Position numbers and translations under genes: made by a program
The notes under the pieces: generated by a model
What the model was told of the DNA's origin: nothing
The model's database searches: none
Seen by the model: only the letters and a program-made list of their open reading frames with translations
In this document: piece after piece, positions 1 to 5,371 of the stretch
Layout: each line of letters begins with the position of its first letter
How positions within the stretch are numbered: position 1 is the stretch's first letter
Assembly (NCBI GenBank): GCA_015657735.1
Contig: SSSX01000817.1
Span: forward strand, 1-5,371
Source of the DNA: Zoogloeaceae bacterium
GTDB taxonomy: Bacteria; Pseudomonadota; Gammaproteobacteria; Burkholderiales; Rhodocyclaceae
DNA: 5,371 nt
Reading direction: 5' to 3'

Positions 1-1949
1 GCTGCTACGACGACATCGAGCAGGCCGACGCCTTCGTGCTGTGGGGCTCCAACATGGCCGAGATGCACCCGATCCTGTGGACCCGCATCACCGACCGCCG
101 CCTCACCAAGACCGACGTGCAGGTGCACGTGCTGTCCACCTTCGAGCACCGCAGCTTCGAGCTGGCCGACAACGGCATGGTCTTCGTGCCGAACACCGAC
201 CTGGCGATCCTCAACTACATCTGCAACCACATCATCCAGTCGGGCAAGGTCGATCAGGACTTCGTCAAGGCCCACGTGAATTTCAAGACGGGCGAAACCG
301 ACATCGGCTTTGGCCTGCGTCCCAACAATCCGCTCGAGAAGGACGCCAAGTTCAACGGCTACCCCGGTGCCGACGGCAAGCCCAAGAACAACCCGAGCGA
401 TGCCAAGCCGGCTACCTTCGAAGACTTCAAGAAGTTCGTGTCGACCTACACCCTCGACTACACCGCGAAGCTCTCCGGCGTGCCCAAGGAGCGCCTGCAG
501 AAGCTCGCCGAACTCTACGCCGACCCGAAGAAGAAGGTCGTCAGCTTCTGGACCATGGGTTTCAACCAGCACACCCGCGGCACCTGGGTGAACAACATGA
601 TCTACAACGTCCACCTGCTGGTGGGCAAGATTTCCACGCCGGGTTCCGGCCCGTTCTCCCTCACCGGCCAGCCCTCGGCCTGCGGCACCGCCCGCGAAGT
701 GGGCACCTTCGCCCACCGCCTGCCGGCCGACATGCTGGTGACCAACCCGGAGCACCGCCATCACGCCGAGGAAATCTGGCAGCTGCCGGACGGCACCATC
801 CCCGACAAGATCGGTCTCCACGCCGTGGCCCAGAGCCGCGCGCTGAAGGACAGCAAGCTCAAGTGCTACTGGACCAGCACCACCAACAACATGCAGGCCG
901 GTCCCAACGTCAACCAGGAAATCTACCCGGGCTGGCGTAACCCGGCGGCCTTCGTGGTGGTGTCGGATGTGTACCCGACCGTTTCGGCGCTGGCCGCCGA
1001 CCTGATCCTGCCGGCCGCCATGTGGACCGAGAAGGAAGGCGCCTTCGGCAACGCCGAGCGACGCACCCAGGTATGGCGCCAGCAGGTCAAGGCGCCGGGC
1101 GAGGCGAAGTCCGACCTGTGGCAGTTCATGGAGTTCTCCAAGCGCTTCAAGATGGAAGAAGTGTGGCCCGCCGAACTGCTCGCCAAGAAGCCGGAATACA
1201 AGGGCAAGACCATGTATGACGTGCTCTACGCCAACAAGGTGGTGAACAAGTTCCCGAAGGCCGACGTGCAGAAGGTGAACGAACATGCCATCAAGAACTA
1301 CACCAACGACGAGGCCGAAGCCTTCGGCTTCTACGTGCAGAAGGGGCTGTTCGAGGAATACGCACAGTTCGGCCGCGGCCACGGTCACGACCTGGCCAAC
1401 TTCGACGTGTATCACAAGGCCCGCGGCCTGCGCTGGCCGGTCGTCGACGGCAAGGAAACCCTGTGGCGCTACCGCGAAGGCTACGATCCGTACGTGAAGG
1501 CCGGCGAGGGTGTGAAGTTCTACGGCCACAAGGATGGCAAGGCCGTCATCTTCGCGCTGCCCTACCAGGATCCCCCGGAAAAGCCCGATGCCGAGTTCGA
1601 CCTGTGGCTGTGCACCGGCCGCGTGCTGGAGCACTGGCACACCGGCAGCATGACCCGTCGCGTGCCCGAGCTGCACAAGGCGGTGCCCGAAGCCCAGGTC
1701 TTCATGCACCCGGACGACGCCAAGAAGCGCGGCCTGCAGCGCGGCATGGTGGTCAAGGTCCAGTCCCGCCGCGGCGAGATGACGGCCCGCATCGAGACCA
1801 AGGGCCGCAACAAGCCGCCGGTCGGCCTGATCTTCGTGCCCTTCTTCGACGAATCGAAACTGGTGAACAAGCTCACGTTGGACGCCACCTGCCCGATCTC
1901 GAAGCAGACCGACTTCAAGAAGTGTGCGGTCAAGGTGCTGCGCGCCTGA
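1..1949 (+). CDS. napA: Periplasmic nitrate reductase catalytic subunit NapA, 5'-truncated by the window edge
   Basis: NapA is the periplasmic Mo-bisMGD enzyme that reduces nitrate to nitrite with electrons from NapB. The first complete codon is at position 3; 648 residues are visible of a family length near 830, so roughly 190 N-terminal residues are missing, including the Tat signal, the N-terminal 4Fe-4S cysteines and the Mo-ligating cysteine. The visible part is colinear with E. coli NapA as I remember it. Landmarks, numbered from the first visible residue: MGFNQHTRG at 185, FSLTGQPSACGTAREVG near 218-234 (cofactor-binding region), the stretch from VYPTVSALAADLILP at 323 to NAERRTQ at 350-356, and the C-terminal molydopterin-dinucleotide-binding domain starting LWLCTGRVLEHWHTG at 534. 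It ends with the conserved TDFKKCAVKV block. No frameshift or internal stop is seen. NapA is favoured over assimilatory NasA or formate dehydrogenase by these motifs and by the napGHBC genes that follow. Confidence 0.97.
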   Translation, partial: CYDDIEQADAFVLWGSNMAEMHPILWTRITDRRLTKTDVQVHVLSTFEHRSFELADNGMVFVPNTDLAILNYICNHIIQSGKVDQDFVKAHVNFKTGETDIGFGLRPNNPLEKDAKFNGYPGADGKPKNNPSDAKPATFEDFKKFVSTYTLDYTAKLSGVPKERLQKLAELYADPKKKVVSFWTMGFNQHTRGTWVNNMIYNVHLLVGKISTPGSGPFSLTGQPSACGTAREVGTFAHRLPADMLVTNPEHRHHAEEIWQLPDGTIPDKIGLHAVAQSRALKDSKLKCYWTSTTNNMQAGPNVNQEIYPGWRNPAAFVVVSDVYPTVSALAADLILPAAMWTEKEGAFGNAERRTQVWRQQVKAPGEAKSDLWQFMEFSKRFKMEEVWPAELLAKKPEYKGKTMYDVLYANKVVNKFPKADVQKVNEHAIKNYTNDEAEAFGFYVQKGLFEEYAQFGRGHGHDLANFDVYHKARGLRWPVVDGKETLWRYREGYDPYVKAGEGVKFYGHKDGKAVIFALPYQDPPEKPDAEFDLWLCTGRVLEHWHTGSMTRRVPELHKAVPEAQVFMHPDDAKKRGLQRGMVVKVQSRRGEMTARIETKGRNKPPVGLIFVPFFDESKLVNKLTLDATCPISKQTDFKKCAVKVLRA

Positions 1950-1972
1950 GCGCATGGCGGGCTGTGGCAAGG

Positions 1973-1997
1973 GTAGGGGCGGGTCCGCTCGCCCGCC
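1973..1997 (+). repeat. REP-like hairpin 1 in the napA-napG gap
   Basis: A GTAGG head (1973-1977) leads into a GC-rich hairpin: GGCGGGT (1978-1984) pairs with GCCCGCC (1991-1997) around a 6-nt loop, with one G-T wobble at the loop end. A short GTAGG or G(T/C)GGGAG head followed by an imperfect GC-rich palindrome is the form of proteobacterial REP sequences. The REP identity is inferred from form alone; the genome copy number cannot be seen here. Its right arm overlaps the start of the next hairpin, so the two would compete. Confidence 0.45.
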
Positions 1998-2032
1998 GGC
2001 CGGGATCGACGCGCCTGCGTTGATCCGCCGGC
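1995..2032. repeat. Central stem-loop of the napA-napG intercistronic element
   Basis: The inner stem pairs GGATCGACGC (2003-2012) with GCGTTGATCC (2017-2026) around the tetraloop GCCT; it is complete apart from one G-U wobble. An outer stem pairs GCCGGC (1995-2000) with GCCGGC (2027-2032), leaving a 2-nt bulge (CG) on the left. That gives about 16 paired positions. No T-run follows on either strand, so it does not look like an intrinsic terminator. It more likely stabilises or processes the mRNA, or is the centre of a REP pair. Confidence 0.55.
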
Positions 2033-2033
2033 A

Positions 2034-2060
2034 GGGGGCGGATCGATCCGCTCCCGCGAC
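2034..2060 (-). repeat. REP-like hairpin 2, inverted relative to hairpin 1
   Basis: Positions 2038-2051 form a perfect 14-bp palindrome (GCGGATC/GATCCGC). The symmetry extends to 2034-2055 with a single G-T wobble at 2037/2052. Read on the minus strand from 2060, a GCGGGAGCGG head runs into the palindrome, resembling the head and stem of hairpin 1 in the opposite orientation. Two inverted REPs around a central stem is the layout called BIME. Assignment as REP is inference. Confidence 0.45.
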
Positions 2061-2096
2061 TCTGCCGGCCTGCCGCATTCGAACCCTGGACTGATC

Positions 2097-3014
2097 GTGG
2101 ACACCGGCAAGAAGCCCGCCCGCAAGCCTGTCGAAGCCGATACCCCGGCCTCGGCGGCGCGGCGCAAGTTCATCAACAGCGTTGCTGCCGCTGCCGGCGG
2201 CGGCTGCCTGCTGGCGCTCGGCGCGGGGCTGTACTCGAAGAGTGCGGCGGCGCTGCCGGCCCAGGCCCTGCGTCCGCCCGGCGCGTTGCCGGAAGCCGAT
2301 TTCCTCGGCGCCTGCGTGCGCTGCGGTCTGTGCGTGCGTGACTGCCCCTACGACACCCTCAAGCTTTCCGATCTGGGCGATCCGGTTGCCACCGGCACGC
2401 CCTATTTCACGGCGCGCCAGGTGGCCTGCGAGATGTGCGAGGACATCCCGTGCGTCAAGGCCTGTCCGACCGGCGCCCTCGACCGCCAGCTGACCGACAT
2501 CAACAAGGCCCGCATGGGCCTCGCGGCGCTGGTCGACCACGAGAGCTGCCTGAACTTCCTCGGCCTGCGCTGCGACGTCTGCTACCGGGTGTGCCCGGTC
2601 ATCGACAAGGCGATCACCCTCGAAACCCAGCACAACCCGCGTTCCGACCGCCACGCGATGCTGCTGCCGACCGTGCATTCCGATGCCTGCACCGGTTGCG
2701 GCAAATGCGAGAAATCGTGCGTGCTGCCGGTCGCCGCGATCAAGGTCTTCCCGCGCCAGCTTGCCCAGGGCGCGCTGCCGGCGCACTACCGCAAAGGCTG
2801 GGAAGAAAAGGCCCGTCATGGCGGATCGCTGATCGGCGAGCAGGTCGAATTGCCGGTGCGCGGCTTCGACGGTCCGACCGCCGGCCGCAGCGCCACCGAA
2901 GCCGTTGTCGCCCCGTCGGGGCCGGCCCCGACGGCCGCCGCGCCGGTCGCGCCGCCGCCCGTTCCGAAGAAGCCGGCCGTGCCGCCCGGCCTCGATTCCC
3001 GCTGGAAGCCCTGA
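2097..3014 (+). CDS. napG: Ferredoxin-type protein NapG, periplasmic quinol-oxidation partner of NapH
   Basis: NapG is a four-cluster [4Fe-4S] protein that, with membrane NapH, carries electrons from quinol toward the periplasmic nitrate reductase. The 305-residue product has a twin-arginine signal (ARRKFIN, residues 21-27) followed by an Ala/Gly/Leu-rich stretch to about residue 46. Cluster cysteines are C73/76/79/83, C111/114/119/123, C151/159/162/166 and C198/201/204/208. The GTG start at 2097 is chosen because the next in-frame Met is residue 113, inside the cluster domain, which would lose the Tat signal. The upstream ribosome site is weak (CTGGA, 2086-2090). The protein is longer than E. 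coli NapG (about 230 aa) because of a Pro/Ala-rich tail after roughly residue 262. It lies 147 nt after napA and 3 nt before napH. NosR-type or other polyferredoxins are unlikely given the context and the Tat signal. Confidence 0.95.
   Translation: MDTGKKPARKPVEADTPASAARRKFINSVAAAAGGGCLLALGAGLYSKSAAALPAQALRPPGALPEADFLGACVRCGLCVRDCPYDTLKLSDLGDPVATGTPYFTARQVACEMCEDIPCVKACPTGALDRQLTDINKARMGLAALVDHESCLNFLGLRCDVCYRVCPVIDKAITLETQHNPRSDRHAMLLPTVHSDACTGCGKCEKSCVLPVAAIKVFPRQLAQGALPAHYRKGWEEKARHGGSLIGEQVELPVRGFDGPTAGRSATEAVVAPSGPAPTAAAPVAPPPVPKKPAVPPGLDSRWKP
2913..2934. repeat. 22-bp perfect palindrome inside the napG 3' coding region
   Basis: CCGTCGGGGCC (2913-2923) is followed immediately by its exact reverse complement (2924-2934). 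It lies in codons for the proline/alanine-rich C-terminal tail of NapG. In RNA it could form a strong GC hairpin. No T-run follows, so it is not a typical terminator. The location in a low-complexity tail suggests either chance in GC-rich proline/glycine codons or an element inserted in frame. Confidence 0.6.
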
Positions 3015-3017
3015 GCC

Positions 3018-3884
3018 ATGACCAGCTCGAGCCTTCCCCTCAAGAACGACGCCGGCGCCCCGGCCCGCAGCCTGTGGCAGCGCCAGCGCTGGCTGATCCT
3101 GCGCCGGGCGAGCCAGACGCTGATCCTGCTGGCCTTCCTGGCCGGCCCGTGGTTCGGCGTGTGGATCGCCAAGGGCAATCTGTCGTCGTCGCTGACGCTC
3201 GGCGTGCTGCCGCTGACCGATCCGCTGCTGGTCCTGCAAACCCTGGCCACCGGCCACCTGCCGTACTCGGCGGCGCTGATCGGCGCCGCCATCGTGCTGG
3301 CCTTCTACCTGCTGATCGGCGGGCGGGTATTCTGCAGCTGGGTGTGTCCGGTCAATGTCGTCACCGATGCCGCCGCCTGGTCGCGCCGCCGCCTCGGCAT
3401 CAAGACCGGCCGCGCGCCGGACGCCGACACCCGCTACTGGCTGCTTGGCGGTATCCTGCTGGCCGCCGCGGCGACCGGCACGCTGGCCTGGGAATGGGTC
3501 AATCCGGTGTCGCTGCTGCACCGCGGCCTGATCTTCGGCATGGGCGGCGGGCTGGCCGTCATCGCCGGCATCTTTTTCTACGATCTGCTGGTGGCCAGTC
3601 GCGGCTGGTGCGGCCATCTGTGTCCGATGGGCGCCTTCTACGGCCTGCTCGGCAAGAAGGCGCTGCTGCGCGTCGCCGCCCCCAACCGCAAGGCCTGCGA
3701 CGACTGCATGGACTGCTTTGCGGTGTGCCCCGAACCCCAGGTGATCCGTCCGGCCCTCAAGAAGGTCGGGCAGGAGAGCCCCCTTATCCTGGCCTCAGAC
3801 TGCACCACCTGCGGCCGCTGCATCGATGTGTGCGACAAACAGGTTTTCAAAATGACCCATAGGTTCGACCAAAGGAGCGAGTGA
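3018..3884 (+). CDS. napH: Membrane ferredoxin-type quinol dehydrogenase component NapH
   Basis: NapH is the inner-membrane partner of NapG, thought to oxidise quinol and pass electrons across the membrane. The 288-residue product has about four hydrophobic segments (roughly residues 31-51, 85-105, 141-158 and 172-193). Two CX3CP motifs typical of the NapH/NosR/CcoG group lie at C106-C110 (CSWVCP) and C198-C202 (CGHLCP). Two C-terminal [4Fe-4S] motifs follow at C227/230/233/237 and C262/265/268/272, expected on the cytoplasmic side. The ATG at 3018 sits 3 nt after the napG stop, with GGAAG (3004-3008) as ribosome site inside the end of napG, so translation is probably coupled. Length matches the family. 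NapG upstream and NapB downstream distinguish it from NosR and CcoG. Confidence 0.96.
   Translation: MTSSSLPLKNDAGAPARSLWQRQRWLILRRASQTLILLAFLAGPWFGVWIAKGNLSSSLTLGVLPLTDPLLVLQTLATGHLPYSAALIGAAIVLAFYLLIGGRVFCSWVCPVNVVTDAAAWSRRRLGIKTGRAPDADTRYWLLGGILLAAAATGTLAWEWVNPVSLLHRGLIFGMGGGLAVIAGIFFYDLLVASRGWCGHLCPMGAFYGLLGKKALLRVAAPNRKACDDCMDCFAVCPEPQVIRPALKKVGQESPLILASDCTTCGRCIDVCDKQVFKMTHRFDQRSE
3871..3877 (+). promoter_or_regulatory. Ribosome binding site that sets the napB start
   Basis: AAAGGAG lies 6 nt before the ATG at 3884 but only 3 nt before the in-frame GTG at 3881, so the ATG is preferred. The napH stop (TGA, 3882-3884) shares one base with this ATG, indicating coupled translation. This is among the best Shine-Dalgarno sequences in the window, and it lies in a locally A-rich stretch. 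Confidence 0.75.
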
Positions 3885-4375
3885 TGAACAAGCCGACCTT
3901 CAATTCCGCCCGCCTGCGGGCCACCGCACTGGCCATGACCCTGTCGATGGCCCTTGCCCAGACCTTCCTCGCTCCCGCCACCGCCGTGGCCGCCACCGAA
4001 GCCCCGGTCAAGCTGCAAAGCCTGCGCGGCGCCGACATCCAGGCCAGCGATCCCGAAGGCGACGGCACCCGCTACGGCCGCGACCAGCCGCCGCTGCCGC
4101 GCGATTTCGTCCAGCAGCCGCCGCTGATCCCGCACACGATCAAGGGCTACAACATCACCAAGAACTTCAACAAGTGCCTCGACTGCCACGCCTGGGCTCG
4201 CGCCAAGGAAACCGGCGCCACCAAGATTTCGGTGACCCACTTCAAGACCCGCGAAGGCGAGGAGCTGTCCAGCGTGTCGCCGCGCCGTTACTTCTGCAAC
4301 CAGTGCCACGTGCCGCAGAGCGACGCCAAGCCGCTGGTCGGCAACACCTTCAAGCCCGGCACCGGCATGCGCTGA
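3884..4375 (+). CDS. napB: Periplasmic diheme cytochrome c NapB, electron-transfer subunit of nitrate reductase
   Basis: NapB receives electrons from NapC and passes them to the [4Fe-4S] cluster of NapA in the periplasm. The 163-residue precursor starts with a Sec signal peptide (basic residues R10 and R12, hydrophobic stretch about 13-30, likely cleavage near the AVAA at 34-37). The mature part has two heme c motifs, C98-LDC-H102 and C138-NQC-H142. Likely distal ligands are H84 (IPHT) and H119 (THF), as in the bis-His hemes of the family. The conserved block around YFCNQCHVPQ and a C-terminal NTF motif are also present. The start at 3884 is chosen from Shine-Dalgarno spacing; the GTG at 3881 would add one residue. 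Length is normal for NapB. Confidence 0.96.
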   Translation: MNKPTFNSARLRATALAMTLSMALAQTFLAPATAVAATEAPVKLQSLRGADIQASDPEGDGTRYGRDQPPLPRDFVQQPPLIPHTIKGYNITKNFNKCLDCHAWARAKETGATKISVTHFKTREGEELSSVSPRRYFCNQCHVPQSDAKPLVGNTFKPGTGMR

Positions 4376-4386
4376 CCGGCCGAACC

Positions 4387-4392
4387 AGGGAG
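4387..4392 (+). promoter_or_regulatory. Ribosome binding site for napC
   Basis: AGGGAG is 7 nt before the ATG at 4400, 4 nt before the ATG at 4397 and 1 nt before the TTG at 4394. Spacing favours 4400, with 4397 as a close alternative. The site lies in the 24-nt gap after napB, which contains no visible terminator. Confidence 0.65.
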
Positions 4393-4399
4393 TTTGATG

Positions 4400-5056
4400 A
4401 TGAATACCAACAACAAAGGCTTCTTGGGCCGCCTCCGGGCGCTCGGGTGGGGTTTCGCGGCGATGCTGTTCATCGCCGGCATCCTGTTCTGGGGCGCCTT
4501 CAACACGGCGATGGAGTGGACCAACCGCGAGGCGTTCTGCATCTCCTGCCACGAGATGAAGGACAACGTGTATCAGGAGTACCGCACCACCGTGCACGCC
4601 TCCAACCGTTCCGGCGTGCGGGCCACCTGCCCGGACTGCCACGTGCCGAAGGAGTGGGTGCCGAAGATCATCCGCAAGATCCAGGCGTCGAACGAAGTGC
4701 TGCACAAGATCCTCGGCACGATCGACACGCCCGAGAAGTTCAACGCCAAGCGCCTCGAACTGGCCAAGCATGAATGGGAGCGGATGAAGAAGACCGACTC
4801 CCGCGAATGCCGCAACTGCCACAACTTCGACAGCTTCGACTACGCCGAGCAGGGGCGTCGTTCGTCGAAGATGCACCAGACCGGCCTGAACGAAGGCAAG
4901 ACCTGCATCGACTGCCACAAGGGCATCGCCCACCAGCTGCCGGAAGTCGAACAGGCCATCGGCGCACCGAAGGAGGGCGCGACGCCGGAGGAATTCCATC
5001 CGCCGACGCCGAAGCCCGAAGAGGCCAAGCCCGAGGCCGACAAGGCGAAGGGCTGA
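4400..5056 (+). CDS. napC: Membrane-anchored tetraheme cytochrome c quinol dehydrogenase NapC
   Basis: NapC (NapC/NirT family) oxidises membrane quinol and delivers electrons to periplasmic NapB. The 218-residue product has one N-terminal transmembrane anchor (about residues 15-36) after a short basic segment, which leaves the heme domain in the periplasm. Four heme c motifs are visible: C47-ISC-H51, C77-PDC-H81, C137-RNC-H141 and C169-IDC-H173. Candidate distal ligands by family pattern are M53 just after heme 1, H66, H159 and H178. The C-terminus (from about residue 195) is a charged tail rich in Pro, Glu, Ala and Lys with no recognised domain. The ATG at 4397 would add one Met. It is the last gene of the operon, with the terminator 36 nt downstream. 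NirT, TorC and NrfH are less likely because of the nap neighbours and the length. Confidence 0.95.
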   Translation: MNTNNKGFLGRLRALGWGFAAMLFIAGILFWGAFNTAMEWTNREAFCISCHEMKDNVYQEYRTTVHASNRSGVRATCPDCHVPKEWVPKIIRKIQASNEVLHKILGTIDTPEKFNAKRLELAKHEWERMKKTDSRECRNCHNFDSFDYAEQGRRSSKMHQTGLNEGKTCIDCHKGIAHQLPEVEQAIGAPKEGATPEEFHPPTPKPEEAKPEADKAKG

Positions 5057-5091
5057 TTGCCGGTACCCAAATCGGGCAGCGGAATGCGTCA

Positions 5092-5123
5092 GGACGGGCC
5101 GCGATTGCGGCCCGTCTGTTTTT
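5092..5123 (+). terminator. Intrinsic terminator at the end of the nap operon
   Basis: GACGGGCCGC (5093-5102) pairs perfectly with GCGGCCCGTC (5107-5116) around a GATT loop; a further G-U pair is possible at 5092/5117. A T-rich tract TGTTTTT (5117-5123) follows directly. The minus strand has no matching T-run, so it acts for rightward transcription only. It separates nap from the downstream gene. Confidence 0.93.
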
Positions 5124-5150
5124 CACCGGCGGCTGCGCCCGGGATAGGAT
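5122..5150 (+). promoter_or_regulatory. Possible sigma-70 type promoter for the downstream SDR-like gene
   Basis: A TTCACC hexamer (5122-5127, 4 of 6 matches to TTGACA) is separated by 17 nt from TAGGAT (5145-5150, 4 of 6 to TATAAT). The position just after the terminator and about 45 nt before the start codon is what a promoter for the next gene would need. Both boxes are imperfect, so this is only a candidate. Confidence 0.35.
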
Positions 5151-5157
5151 GCAGCCG
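5130..5157. repeat. Inverted repeat overlapping the candidate promoter
   Basis: CGGCTGC (5130-5136) and GCAGCCG (5151-5157) are exact reverse complements 14 nt apart. They flank the candidate -10 box, an arrangement that could be an operator or a 5' hairpin. A 7-bp arm can arise by chance in GC-rich DNA. Confidence 0.35.
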
Positions 5158-5195
5158 TGTTGCCCCACCGCATCCGCCATCATCGGGAGATTTCC

Positions 5196-5371
5196 ATGGC
5201 TGAACCCCTTCTTGCCGACAAACGCATCCTCGTCACCCAGGCCGACGCCTTCATGGGGCCGGTATTGTGCGAAGTCCTGGCCGCCCACGGCGCCACGGTC
5301 GTCGCCAGCACCGAATCGCTGATCGACCCGCAGGCCGCCGCGGCCGTCGTGGCGGCAGCCGGGCGGGTGGA
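5196..5371 (+). CDS. Short-chain dehydrogenase/reductase-like protein, 3'-truncated by the window edge
   Basis: An ATG at 5196 with GGGAG (5185-5189) 6 nt upstream opens a frame that stays open to the window end (58 complete codons). The N-terminus reads KRILVTQADAFMGPVLCEVL (residues 9-28) followed by AAHGATVVAS (29-38): a beta-strand, a turn, a helix and a second strand, as in the Rossmann fold of SDR proteins. The usual SDR loop is TGxxxGIG; here it is T14-Q-A-D-A-F-M-G21, so the first two glycines are replaced by Gln and Phe and only the last is kept. Catalytic Ser/Tyr/Lys would lie outside the window. No substrate can be named. It follows the nap terminator and has its own candidate promoter, so it is probably not part of the operon. 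Alternatives are another Rossmann-type NAD(P)-binding protein or a degenerate SDR. Confidence 0.7.
   Translation, partial: MAEPLLADKRILVTQADAFMGPVLCEVLAAHGATVVASTESLIDPQAAAAVVAAAGRV

Noticed and set aside
41..940. Plus-strand 299-codon open frame inside napA
   Set aside because: It is an out-of-frame shadow of napA with biased Arg/Pro/Gln/His composition; the napA frame matches the family throughout.
1995..2055. Hairpins after napA considered as an intrinsic terminator
   Set aside because: No T-run follows any of the stems on the plus strand, and the remaining nap genes downstream lack their own visible promoter, so read-through is expected.
1972..2060. Palindrome cluster considered as a CRISPR array or insertion-sequence end
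   Set aside because: There are no regularly spaced identical repeats with spacers, no transposase remnant and no target-site duplication visible.
1562..2176. Minus-strand open frame spanning the napA-napG gap
   Set aside because: It overlaps the conserved NapA C-terminus and the napG start, has no recognised motif, and passes through the hairpin cluster. No gene call is justified.
2435..3862. Plus-strand 475-codon open frame overlapping napG and napH
   Set aside because: It is a frame-shifted reading of the two genes, dominated by Arg, Ala, Pro and Gly with no domain. The real frames carry all expected cluster cysteines and transmembrane segments.
3881..3883. GTG as the napB start and TTG at 4394 as the napC start
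   Set aside because: Both lie too close to the Shine-Dalgarno sequences (3 nt and 1 nt). The ATGs at 3884 and 4400 have normal spacing and keep intact signal or anchor segments.
3638..4999. Long minus-strand open frame of 453 codons antisense to napH, napB and napC
   Set aside because: It is antisense to three genes with clear heme and iron-sulfur motifs. GC-rich codon use on the coding strand keeps antisense frames open. The product is low-complexity, rich in Gly, Ala, Val, Arg and His, with no recognisable domain.

Overview
This window carries most of a periplasmic nitrate reductase (nap) operon, all on the + strand, followed by the start of an unrelated gene. The DNA is strongly GC-rich, with G or C at most third codon positions. 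The gene order napA-napG-napH-napB-napC matches the napFDAGHBC arrangement of enteric and many beta/gammaproteobacterial nitrate reducers. GC richness, Nap type and order together suggest a proteobacterium, most plausibly a denitrifying betaproteobacterium of the Rhodocyclales type (Azoarcus/Thauera-like). That assignment is inference; there is no rRNA or other phylogenetic marker here.

Layout: 1-1949 is the C-terminal three quarters of NapA, cut off on the left by the window edge. 1950-2096 is a 147-nt intercistronic gap packed with GC-rich inverted repeats that look like a REP/BIME-type element. 2097-5056 holds napG, napH, napB and napC, tightly packed (3-nt gap, 1-nt overlap, 24-nt gap). 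5092-5123 is a textbook intrinsic terminator closing the operon. 5124-5195 holds a possible promoter and an inverted repeat. From 5196 to the right edge runs the N-terminus of a short-chain dehydrogenase-like protein with an unusual nucleotide-binding loop.

How the genes work together (established for Nap systems): NapC, a membrane-anchored tetraheme cytochrome, oxidises quinol and passes electrons to the diheme cytochrome NapB, which feeds the Mo-bisMGD enzyme NapA for nitrate reduction to nitrite in the periplasm. NapH (membrane, FeS) and NapG (periplasmic, four 4Fe-4S clusters) form a second quinol-oxidising branch toward NapA/NapB. All heme and cluster cysteines expected in NapG, NapH, NapB and NapC are present. 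The active-site end of NapA lies outside the window and cannot be checked.

The operon is an ordinary, intact-looking nap system; I do not see a new biological system. The points most worth a second look are the palindromic cluster between napA and napG, a 22-bp perfect palindrome inside the proline/alanine-rich tail of napG, and the atypical SDR-like gene downstream.
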